NCBI GenBank assembly: GCA_021828925.1
Contig: JAJZCT010000225.1
Span: forward strand, 1-6,084
Reading direction: 5' to 3'
DNA from: Planctomycetota bacterium
GTDB taxonomy: Bacteria > Planctomycetota > Phycisphaerae > WQYP01
Length of the DNA: 6,084 nt
A program made the translations under genes and the position numbers. Shown one piece after another: positions 1 through 5,404 of this stretch. The number at the start of each line of letters is the position of its first letter. Position 1 is the first letter of the stretch. The notes under the pieces are model-generated. The model saw nothing but the letters and a program-made list of their open reading frames with translations, was not told the origin of the DNA and ran no database searches.

Positions 1-594
1 CTCGGACCTATGGATCATCACCCCATTCATCTGCATAACTATTCATTTCAAGTAGTCGGCAGCGACGGCGGCGATTATCCACCATCCGCCTGGCAGCCGG
101 AAACCACCGTTCTCGTGCCGGTAGGCTCCACGCGCGTTTTTGAACTTGATGCCTCCAATCCCGGTGACTGGGCCATGCACTGCCACATGACGCATCACGT
201 CATGACGCAGATGGGGCATCATTTTGGCAATATGATCGGCGTAAAACCCGGAAATCTCGGTGACAAAATGCGCGATCTGCTGCCGGATTACATGACCATG
301 GGCCAGGACGGTATGGGCGCGCCGATGGCCATGCCCAGCCTGCCGAACACCGCACCAATGACCGGCGGTCGCGGCCCCTATGGCTACATCAGCATGGGGG
401 GTATGTTTACCATCATGAAAATCCGCGACAACATTACCAGTTACAAGGACCCGGGCTGGTACAAAAGTGAAGCACCGCCGGGAACCGTTTCGGAACTGGC
501 GGTCACGGCACAATTGCGGCGTGACGGAGTTGATCCGAACGCCATTCCGGCTCCGATTCCGGGGCCTTCCTCACCTGCCGCGGAGGGTATGTAA
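1..594 (+). CDS. Multicopper oxidase, C-terminal part (5' end outside window)
   Basis: The reading frame is open from base 1 (L-G-P before the first ATG at 10), so this is the 3' end of a longer gene, not a gene starting at 10. Numbering from the Met at 10, two copper-site motifs of the last cupredoxin domain are visible. HPIHLH at residues 4-9 supplies ligands to the type 1, 2 and 3 coppers. HCHMTHHVMTQM at 57-68 matches the family pattern HCHxxxHxxxxM, with the type 1 Cys58, His63 and axial Met68. Family members are exported four-electron oxidases of Cu(I), metals or phenols that reduce O2 to water. After the domain comes a roughly 110-residue tail rich in Met, Gly and Pro (several M-x-M and GM pairs, then GGMFTIMKIRD and DPGWY). 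Such tails bind Cu(I) in CopA/CueO-like enzymes. Substrate cannot be read from this fragment; copper detoxification is my inference, supported by the cupredoxin gene 97 bp downstream. Confidence 0.93.
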   Translation, partial: LGPMDHHPIHLHNYSFQVVGSDGGDYPPSAWQPETTVLVPVGSTRVFELDASNPGDWAMHCHMTHHVMTQMGHHFGNMIGVKPGNLGDKMRDLLPDYMTMGQDGMGAPMAMPSLPNTAPMTGGRGPYGYISMGGMFTIMKIRDNITSYKDPGWYKSEAPPGTVSELAVTAQLRRDGVDPNAIPAPIPGPSSPAAEGM

Positions 595-597
595 ACA

Positions 598-610
598 GGC
601 GCGCTGCGCC
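598..610 (+). other. Small GC hairpin after the oxidase stop codon
   Basis: GGCGC (598-602), GCT loop, GCGCC (606-610) make a perfect 5-bp stem three bases past the TAA. No T run follows, so it is a weak terminator candidate at best. It could instead protect or process the mRNA between the two copper genes. Confidence 0.25.
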
Positions 611-680
611 GATGGTGTCATGGAACAGAACCGCATGAATAATCGTTAAATAAAATATGTTTTCGAGTATCTTTTTCCTT

Positions 681-685
681 AGGAG
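681..685 (+). promoter_or_regulatory. Ribosome binding site of the cupredoxin gene
   Basis: AGGAG lies 6 bases before the ATG at 692 and fixes that start. The preceding 40 bases are markedly AT-rich (around 641-680), which would leave the leader unstructured. I could not pick a convincing -35/-10 pair there, so the gene may depend on the oxidase promoter upstream. Confidence 0.75.
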
Positions 686-691
686 CACTTT

Positions 692-1351
692 ATGAATCGT
701 ATTTGCAAGCGTATGTTGGCTGCCGTTACCGCACTGGCTTTGACCGGTGGGGCGGCTTCCGGAATCGTTCTGGCCGCCGGCATGGGAAATATGGGCGGCA
801 TGGGGGGGATGAAAATGGGGCCTATGCCCAAGCATCTGCCCAAACCGGGCAAACCGATCCACTACACAGTCGCCCGGCCATTGATTAAATACAGCAATTC
901 CGAAGGCATGCTCATGGGGCACGGAAAACACAAAAGCGTGATGTTCATGGGGCATAACATTCACATGGTTATGATCGCCGTTGAACCCGGATCGCCGGAT
1001 CAAACCTTTGAAATCCATAAACTTGTCGATCCGAAGTTAACCGTACCGGCCGGAGCCAATATTACATTGACCATATTAAACATGGATTACGGTCCGGGTA
1101 TGATCCATGGTGTTATCATCGGCAAAGCTCAACCCCCTTACAAAACCGTGGTGCCAGTGCCAGTACCCGGACAACTCGCCGAGATACCCCTGACCATGCC
1201 GCGCACGGCCAAATCCATTAAAAAGTCCAACTATTATTTCGGCACCACAACATTCAAGGCCCCCGGCACGCCGGGCACATACTACTATCTGTGCCAGATG
1301 CCAGGCCACGCCAAAGCCGGCATGTACGGAAAATTTGTGGTCACACCATGA
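692..1351 (+). CDS. Secreted rusticyanin/sulfocyanin-like blue copper protein
   Basis: This is a 219-residue type 1 copper protein. Residues 1-29 form a signal peptide: basic start (NRICKR), hydrophobic core, and an LAA end as possible cleavage site. The mature protein begins with a Met-Gly segment at 31-46 (MGNMGGMGGMKMGPMP), a likely Cu(I)-binding tether, and more Met/His clusters follow near 73-94. The cupredoxin fold ends in YLCQMPGHAKAGMYGKFVV, giving ligands Cys201, His206 and Met211. The spacing C-x4-H-x4-M is that of rusticyanin, whose end is very similar by memory; azurin has H-x3-M. The fourth ligand is probably His139 in GMIHGVII. Family members shuttle single electrons in the periplasm at high redox potential. 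Next to a multicopper oxidase it may be that enzyme's electron donor, or a periplasmic copper store. The partner is inferred; the copper site is seen directly. The start is supported by AGGAG 6 bases upstream. Confidence 0.9.
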   Translation: MNRICKRMLAAVTALALTGGAASGIVLAAGMGNMGGMGGMKMGPMPKHLPKPGKPIHYTVARPLIKYSNSEGMLMGHGKHKSVMFMGHNIHMVMIAVEPGSPDQTFEIHKLVDPKLTVPAGANITLTILNMDYGPGMIHGVIIGKAQPPYKTVVPVPVPGQLAEIPLTMPRTAKSIKKSNYYFGTTTFKAPGTPGTYYYLCQMPGHAKAGMYGKFVVTP

Positions 1352-1482
1352 ACCCTGCGCTACCACAACCGCAGGCATTGTCGCTGGTACACCCTGCGCT
1401 GCCCCGGATGCATGCGCGCTGCGGAAAGCAACTGCCGCACGGTGCCTCCGTGCGTCATGCGTCCAGCGTGCGCCGTCGTTAA
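1348..1482 (+). CDS. Possible 44-codon ORF overlapping the cupredoxin stop (ATGA)
   Basis: An ATG at 1348 overlaps the cupredoxin TGA in the ATGA arrangement typical of translationally coupled operon genes, and stays open to a TAA at 1480-1482. The peptide is rich in Pro, His and Arg (start MNPALPQPQALSL, end RHASSVRRR), has no hydrophobic segment, and I recognise no family. There is no clear Shine-Dalgarno, so coupling would be needed. It ends shortly before insertion-sequence-like repeats at 1517, so it could be the stub of a former third copper gene. It may equally be chance, since GC-rich DNA keeps such frames open. Confidence 0.2.
   Translation: MNPALPQPQALSLVHPALPRMHARCGKQLPHGASVRHASSVRRR
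1436..1454 (+). other. GC-rich hairpin downstream of the copper genes
   Basis: CGCACGG (1436-1442), loop TGCCT, CCGTGCG (1448-1454) form a perfect 7-bp stem about 85 bases past the cupredoxin stop. It lacks a following T run, so it is not a classical intrinsic terminator. A competing weaker stem (TGCGG 1420-1424 with CCGCA 1435-1439) overlaps its left arm. It may end or stabilise the copper transcript. Confidence 0.3.
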
Positions 1483-1516
1483 AATCTGAACCCCTGTTCG
1501 CCCCGGCGGGCAATGA

Positions 1517-1560
1517 GGACATTTTAACTTTGGCTAAGCAGCGGACAATTTAACTTGGGC
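1517..1560. repeat. Two 18-bp direct repeats, probable IS end remnant
   Basis: GGACATTTTAACTTTGGC (1517-1534) and GGACAATTTAACTTGGGC (1543-1560) match at 16 of 18 positions and start exactly 26 bases apart. On the minus strand each reads roughly GCC-AAGTTAAA-TTGTCC. This resembles the multiple transposase-binding repeats near the ends of IS21-type insertion sequences, as far as I recall them. No transposase gene is present, so a solo end or scar is most likely. The family assignment is inference; the repeat itself is seen. Confidence 0.5.
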
Positions 1561-1582
1561 TTGCCACCGAAACAGCCACGCC

Positions 1583-1611
1583 TTGACACCAGCGGCAAAG
1601 AACCGTGAAAT
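1583..1611 (+). promoter_or_regulatory. Sigma70-type promoter for the leader ORF and helicase gene
   Basis: A perfect -35 box TTGACA (1583-1588) is followed after exactly 17 bases by TGAAAT (1606-1611), which fits the -10 consensus at 4 of 6 positions. Transcription would begin near 1618 and give a leader of about 120 bases before the helicase start. The box pair lies just downstream of the IS-like repeats. A promoter created or carried by an insertion is therefore possible. Confidence 0.55.
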
Positions 1612-1618
1612 AATCACG
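1604..1618. promoter_or_regulatory. Inverted repeat over the -10 box, possible operator
   Basis: CGTGA (1604-1608) and TCACG (1614-1618) are perfect inverted arms separated by AATAA. They cover the -10 box and the expected transcription start. A repressor bound here would block RNA polymerase. No regulator gene is in the window, and a 5-bp arm can arise by chance. Confidence 0.3.
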
Positions 1619-1621
1619 CAG

Positions 1622-1644
1622 TCCGCCACTGGTGCGGTGGCGGA
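1622..1644 (+). promoter_or_regulatory. 5'-leader hairpin of the helicase mRNA
   Basis: TCCGCCAC (1622-1629), loop TGGTGCG, GTGGCGGA (1637-1644) form a perfect 8-bp GC-rich stem. It begins about 4 bases after the predicted transcription start, where hairpins typically protect mRNA from 5' decay. TTTTCT follows at 1653-1658, too far from the stem for a standard terminator, although weak attenuation cannot be excluded. Confidence 0.4.
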
Positions 1645-1680
1645 ACGAAGCCTTTTCTCCAGATTGTGGCAGGAACAAGC

Positions 1681-1737
1681 ATGGCCGAAAAATCGCAGGA
1701 ACCGGTGACAAGCGCCGACAAGCGGGCGAGGAAGTAG
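1681..1737 (+). CDS. 18-codon leader ORF coupled to the helicase gene
   Basis: ATG at 1681, preceded by AGGA (1671-1674) at a 6-base spacing, runs to TAG at 1735-1737 and encodes MAEKSQEPVTSADKRARK, a charged peptide with a basic end. The stop lies 4 bases before the helicase ATG. The helicase Shine-Dalgarno (1728-1734) sits inside its last codons, so ribosomes finishing this ORF would be placed at the helicase start. It could be a regulatory leader peptide or a translation-coupling device. The peptide is not recognised. The alternative is chance, because short ORFs are common. Confidence 0.35.
   Translation: MAEKSQEPVTSADKRARK
1728..1734 (+). promoter_or_regulatory. Ribosome binding site of the helicase gene
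   Basis: GAGGAAG, with its GAGG core 10 bases before the ATG at 1742, supports that start. It overlaps the final codons and borders the stop of the 18-codon ORF, so its accessibility would depend on translation of that ORF. Confidence 0.6.
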
Positions 1738-1741
1738 CCCG

Positions 1742-4700
1742 ATGCCCCAGATTTTTGACAACATCAGCAATCCGCTTCTGGCCACACTTCAAAACGCCCT
1801 CGAACTCTCTGAACGCGCTGATTTTTGCGTCGGCTATTTCAATCTCCGTGGCTGGCGGCAATTGGATACCTACATTGAAAACTGGCCCGGCGGCGAGAAC
1901 CACTGCTGCCGCCTGCTCGTGGGCATGCAGCGCCTGCCCGAAGACGATTTACGCACGGCCCTGCGCCCGCTGCCACCGGAAGAAGCCATCGATAATCCCG
2001 AGGCGATCCGCTTAAAGAAAAAGCTTGCGCAAGAATTCCGCGAGCAGTTGCAAATCGGTGCCCCAACCGATGCCGATGAAGCCGGTCTGCGCCGGTTGGC
2101 CCGGCAGATTCGCGGCAAAAAAGTCGTCGTCAAGCTGTTCCTCCGTTACCCCCTGCACGCCAAGCTTTATTTGCTCCAGCGGCCCGATCCCATCAGCCCC
2201 AAACTCGGCTTTCTGGGCAGCAGCAACCTGACCATGGCGGGTCTGGCCGGGCAGGGTGAATTAAACGTGGACATCACCGACCATGACGCCTGGGATAAGC
2301 TCTCCCGCTGGTTTCTGGATCGCTGGAACGACCGCCTGTGCGTGGATATTTCCGATGAACTCGCACAAATTATCCAAACCAGTTGGGCCAGAGAAGCCCA
2401 GCCGCCCCCCTATCATATTTACCTTAAAATGGCCTACCATCTTGCCGCGGACGCCCGCTTAAGCGAGGAAGAATTTGATCTCCCCGACAAGTTGAATCAC
2501 AAACTCCTGGATTTCCAGAAGGCCGCTGTCAAACTGGCTCTGCGCAAAATCAGCCAACAGGGCGGCGTGATGATCGGCGATGTGGTGGGGCTGGGCAAAA
2601 CACTTGTCGGCTCAGCCATCGCCAAATGCCTGCAGGAAGAGAAAAACCATGAAACGCTGATTATCTGCCCACGTAATCTGGTGGATATGTGGCAGGATTA
2701 CCGCATCCAATACGCCATTAACGCCAAGGTAATGCCTTTAAGTGTCGTCGACCGGCAGCTTAAAGACGAAAAGCGTTTCCGCACCGTGCTCATCGATGAA
2801 AGCCACAATCTCCGCAACCGGGAAACCACCAAATATAAAGCCATTCGCGACTATCTCGAACGCAACAGCAGCGACGTGATCCTGCTGACCGCCACACCCT
2901 ACAACAAAACCCTGCTGGATTTATCCAGCCAACTGCGGCTGTTTCTCGATTCCGACACGCAACTGCCCGTCCGGCCGGAACACTTTATCCGCCAGCGCGG
3001 GCTTGATGCTCTGTCATCCCAGACCCAGGCCGATCCGCATACCATTGTCGCGTTTGAAAAAAGCGACCTTGCGGAGGACTGGCGTTTGCTGATGGACCAA
3101 TTTCTGGTTCGCCGCACCCGCGGTTTCATTAAGAATAACTACGCCAAAATGGATCCCGAAAATGGCCGCCCGTATCTGCTTTTTGCCGATGGCCGCCGTT
3201 CTTATTTTCCAGACCGCATCCCCAAAAGCGTCAAATTTCCCATTGATGAACGCAACCCCTCCGACCAATATGCCCGCATGTTCAGCGACCAAACGCTTGA
3301 TGCGGTCAATGCCCTGCACCTGCCGCGCTACGGCCTGGGCAATTATGTCAAGGCTCCGCTTTATTGGCCGGATAGCAGTGAAAAACATAAGGAACTGGTG
3401 GACGATCTTTCCCGCGCCGGCAAACACCTGATCGGTTTTTGCCGCACCAGTTTGTTCAAACGTCTTGAAAGCAGCGGTGCCGCGTTTGAATTAACACTCG
3501 ACCGCCACATACAGCGGGATCAAATCGCCCTGTACGCGCTGGAGCATGGATTGGACATCCCCATTGGCTCCAGCGATGCCGGCATTTTTGAAACCAGTAT
3601 CAGCGATTCCGGCGAACTCTTCGATCCCATTGATGGCCCTTCGCCTGACAGCGCGCCACCCGCTGCGGATTCACCCGATGACATTGCGGGGCTCTACAGC
3701 CGCTGCCAATCCAACACACAATACCGCTGGCTGCCGGCAACTTTTTTTGACGATGCATTGGCGGAACATCTGCGCGAAGACATAACGGCCTTGGAAAAGA
3801 TCAAAACCATCATCGGATCATGGAATCCGCGCGGCGACAGCAAACTGATCGAACTGATTAACCTGTTGAAAAACACCCATGCACGCGAGAAGGTCCTCAT
3901 TTTCACCCAATACGCCGACACCGCCAATTATCTATTCCGCCAACTGCAGCGCGACGGAGTCCGCAACCTCGCCGTGGTCACCGGTGACAGCGACAACCCC
4001 ACCGCCATTGCCCACCGCTTCAGCCCGGAGAGTAACGAGGTGCGGCACAAGATCGCCGCCGCCGATGAAGTGCGCGTGCTCATCAGCACCGACGTATTAA
4101 GCGAAGGGCAGAACCTGCAGGATTGCGCTATTGTCGTCAATTATGATCTGCCCTGGGCCCTGGTGCGGCTGATTCAACGCGTGGGCCGCGTGGACCGCAT
4201 CGGGCAGCGATCACACGAAATTCTCTGTTACAGTTTTCTGCCGGCCGACGGCGTGGAGCGTATCATCCGCCTGCACCAGCGCATTCGCCAGCGCCAGCGG
4301 CAGGAGGGCGAAGTCATCGGTTCGGATGAAATGTTCATTGAAGGCGACGCGATCAAAGATCTGGAATTATTTGCTAATTTATACAATGAGCGAACTGGCT
4401 CGCTCGATGAGCAGGATGAGGCGGAAGTGGATATTTCATCGTTCGCCAATGAAATCTGGCTTAGCGCCATCAAGGACAATCCCAAACTCGCCGCCACCAT
4501 CGCCGCCCTGCCCGATGTCGTCTATTCCACCCGCGGCCGGCAGCCCGCCGCTGATCAGGCCGCCGGTGTCATTACATTTGTTCAAAGCACCCAGGGTAAT
4601 AACTCCCTGATCTTTCTGGACCAGAAAGGCACAATCATCACCGAATCCCCCAAAGACATTCTCATGATCGCGCAATGTGATCCCGATGCGCCCGCCGCGG

Positions 4701-5086
4701 ATCGCCTGCCGGAGCACCATGAATTGGTCACCAGTGCTCTGGCCATCGCCAGTAAAGATCAGAACCGCGTGGGCGGCCAGCTTGGCGGTACCCGCAGTAT
4801 ACGAAGGAAACTGTACGATCGGCTCAAAACATTTCACGCCCGCGTTGCTAATTCGCTGTTCAAACCGCCTGATCTCGACAAGGTAATTGATGAAATCTAT
4901 CGGTACCCGCTGAAAGATTCCGCCCGCGATACGCTCTCCCGCCGCATCAGGGAAGGCTTAAGTGATGAAGACCTTGCCAAACTCTGCATTGACCTGCGGT
5001 CCGACAACAGCCTCTGCAGCGTCACCGAAACCCCGGAAACCGGCGAGCCGCACATTATATGTTCCATGGGTTTGCGCGCCGGATAA
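1742..5086 (+). CDS. PLD-nuclease / SNF2-helicase fusion protein, 1114 aa
   Basis: Residues 1-215 form a phospholipase-D-type domain with a single HKD-like motif: H139-x-K141 followed by GSSN at 159-162. The usual Asp four residues after the Lys is Gln146, as in some H-x-K...N nucleases, which dimerise to build one site. A full SNF2 helicase follows: Gln259 (DFQ), Walker A GLGKT 283-287, Walker B DESH 352-355, TATP 383-386, motif IV KVLIFTQ from 717, motif V STDVLSEGQNLQ 782-793, and motif VI QRVGRVDRIGQ 812-822. All catalytic residues are intact. Motifs III and IV are about 330 residues apart, with an acidic Pro-Ser linker at 622-648. Residues 870-1114 match nothing I know. The protein is cytoplasmic, with no signal or membrane segment. 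ATP-driven DNA translocation with nuclease action is inferred, in defence against foreign DNA or in repair. No methylase or partner gene is adjacent. DISARM and related systems carry separate PLD and SNF2 proteins; here they are fused. RapA/HepA-like helicases lack the PLD domain. Confidence 0.9.
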   Translation: MPQIFDNISNPLLATLQNALELSERADFCVGYFNLRGWRQLDTYIENWPGGENHCCRLLVGMQRLPEDDLRTALRPLPPEEAIDNPEAIRLKKKLAQEFREQLQIGAPTDADEAGLRRLARQIRGKKVVVKLFLRYPLHAKLYLLQRPDPISPKLGFLGSSNLTMAGLAGQGELNVDITDHDAWDKLSRWFLDRWNDRLCVDISDELAQIIQTSWAREAQPPPYHIYLKMAYHLAADARLSEEEFDLPDKLNHKLLDFQKAAVKLALRKISQQGGVMIGDVVGLGKTLVGSAIAKCLQEEKNHETLIICPRNLVDMWQDYRIQYAINAKVMPLSVVDRQLKDEKRFRTVLIDESHNLRNRETTKYKAIRDYLERNSSDVILLTATPYNKTLLDLSSQLRLFLDSDTQLPVRPEHFIRQRGLDALSSQTQADPHTIVAFEKSDLAEDWRLLMDQFLVRRTRGFIKNNYAKMDPENGRPYLLFADGRRSYFPDRIPKSVKFPIDERNPSDQYARMFSDQTLDAVNALHLPRYGLGNYVKAPLYWPDSSEKHKELVDDLSRAGKHLIGFCRTSLFKRLESSGAAFELTLDRHIQRDQIALYALEHGLDIPIGSSDAGIFETSISDSGELFDPIDGPSPDSAPPAADSPDDIAGLYSRCQSNTQYRWLPATFFDDALAEHLREDITALEKIKTIIGSWNPRGDSKLIELINLLKNTHAREKVLIFTQYADTANYLFRQLQRDGVRNLAVVTGDSDNPTAIAHRFSPESNEVRHKIAAADEVRVLISTDVLSEGQNLQDCAIVVNYDLPWALVRLIQRVGRVDRIGQRSHEILCYSFLPADGVERIIRLHQRIRQRQRQEGEVIGSDEMFIEGDAIKDLELFANLYNERTGSLDEQDEAEVDISSFANEIWLSAIKDNPKLAATIAALPDVVYSTRGRQPAADQAAGVITFVQSTQGNNSLIFLDQKGTIITESPKDILMIAQCDPDAPAADRLPEHHELVTSALAIASKDQNRVGGQLGGTRSIRRKLYDRLKTFHARVANSLFKPPDLDKVIDEIYRYPLKDSARDTLSRRIREGLSDEDLAKLCIDLRSDNSLCSVTETPETGEPHIICSMGLRAG

Positions 5087-5112
5087 CCACCGGGATAAAC
5101 CCGGTGGCTCGC
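5087..5112 (-). repeat. REP-like hairpin 1, abutting the helicase stop codon
   Basis: CCACCGGG (5087-5094), ATAAA, CCCGGTGG (5100-5107) form a perfect 8-bp stem, then CTCGC. On the minus strand it reads foot GCGAG, stem, loop TTTAT, stem. It begins on the very next base after the helicase TAA, so the hairpin would form the 3' end of, or stabilise, that mRNA. Confidence 0.8.
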
Positions 5113-5134
5113 CCCCATCGCGCCGCATCACCAT

Positions 5135-5164
5135 GCGAACCATTGGTTTTATCCGGGATTTGGT
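5135..5164 (+). repeat. Degenerate REP-like unit 2
   Basis: GCGAA foot (5135-5139), CCATTGG, TTTTAT, then CCGGGATTTGGT. It keeps the family layout and the TTTAT loop, but the arms no longer pair well. It is probably a decayed copy. Confidence 0.5.
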
Positions 5165-5203
5165 ACTGTAAAAATGGACACACGCCACGCCCCGATTACT
5201 ATT

Positions 5204-5230
5204 GCGAGCCACTGGGTTTATCCCAGTGGT
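5204..5230 (+). repeat. REP-like hairpin 3
   Basis: Foot GCGAG (5204-5208), CCACTGGG, loop TTTAT, CCCAGTGG (5222-5229), then T. The 8-bp stem is perfect. Bases 5203-5230 are identical to 5366-5393, a 28-base exact repeat that suggests recent copying. Confidence 0.88.
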
Positions 5231-5283
5231 TCGTCACTGGCACAATTCTCCACTCCCGGCAATAATTCCCACCATCGCAACAT

Positions 5284-5314
5284 CGCACGTTGCGGGATTT
5301 ATCCCGCACTTGCG
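5284..5314 (+). repeat. Variant REP-like hairpin 4
   Basis: TGCGGGA (5291-5297), loop TTTA, TCCCGCA (5302-5308) give a 7-bp stem with the family-like loop. Outer CGCA (5284-5287) and TGCG (5311-5314) can add pairs across a small internal loop. The GCGAG foot is not kept. It is a divergent relative, or an independent hairpin. Confidence 0.5.
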
Positions 5315-5326
5315 TGTATCACTTAC

Positions 5327-5353
5327 GCGAGCCGGCGGTTATCCCGCGCTCGC
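5327..5353 (+). repeat. Variant REP-like hairpin 5 with pairing feet
   Basis: Foot GCGAGC (5327-5332) is perfectly complementary to GCTCGC (5348-5353). Inside, GCGG (5335-5338) pairs with CCGC (5344-5347) around TTATC, leaving a two-base bulge. Both ends carry a foot, unlike the standard copies, so it may be a fusion of two units. Confidence 0.55.
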
Positions 5354-5366
5354 ACTGATTGCTTAT

Positions 5367-5400
5367 GCGAGCCACTGGGTTTATCCCAGTGGTCCGCCGG
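5367..5400 (+). repeat. REP-like hairpin 6, upstream border of the RAYT gene
   Basis: Foot GCGAG (5367-5371), CCACTGGG, TTTAT, CCCAGTGG (5385-5392), then TCCGCCGG (5393-5400). The 8-bp stem is perfect. The same layout with the same TCCGCCGG tail recurs in the same orientation at 6010-6043, beyond the gene. The tail runs into the gene's ribosome binding site. Confidence 0.88.
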
Positions 5401-5404
5401 AGAG
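5399..5404 (+). promoter_or_regulatory. Ribosome binding site of the RAYT gene
   Basis: GGAGAG ends 4 bases before the ATG at 5409 (GGAG core spacing 6). Its first two G bases are the end of the REP tail TCCGCCGG, so hairpin 6 sits just upstream and could affect translation. Confidence 0.6.

Larger units (their letters stand above)
1352..1741. other. 390-bp gap between the copper genes and the helicase gene
   Basis: No long gene fits here. The left part (1352-1480) is GC-rich and holds a short doubtful ORF, a 10-base direct repeat (ACCCTGCGCT at 1352-1361 and 1391-1400) and a hairpin at 1436-1454. The middle (1517-1560) has two 18-bp repeats. The right part carries the helicase promoter, an inverted repeat, a leader hairpin and an 18-codon ORF, each listed separately. 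The change in character near 1480-1520 suggests a junction between two unrelated segments. Confidence 0.6.

Noticed and set aside
43..513. Minus-strand ORF of 156 codons opposite the multicopper oxidase
   Set aside because: It is antisense to a frame with clear copper-site motifs, and its His/Arg-rich translation is what the opposite strand of Met/His-rich coding DNA gives.
503..1018. Minus-strand ORF of 171 codons opposite the cupredoxin
   Set aside because: It spans an intergenic gap and two real genes, carries no recognisable motif, and is explained by the composition of the opposite strand.
1622..1660. Intrinsic terminator or attenuator upstream of the helicase
   Set aside because: The stem is good, but the T-rich stretch begins 8 bases beyond it and is broken by C, so a leader hairpin is the safer description.
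1632..2015. Plus-strand ORF with a GTG start overlapping the helicase start
   Set aside because: It runs out of frame into the PLD domain, and its translation turns low-complexity once it overlaps the helicase gene. The GTG lies in the loop of the leader hairpin.
1742..5086. Assignment as the DISARM DrmD helicase or RapA
   Set aside because: Neither has an N-terminal PLD domain, and no other DISARM genes (methylase, DrmA, DrmB) are in the window, so only the domain architecture is named.
5087..5400. CRISPR-like array
   Set aside because: Units are self-complementary hairpins of differing sequence, in both orientations, at uneven distances (starts 5087, 5135, 5204, 5284, 5327, 5367), with no cas genes.
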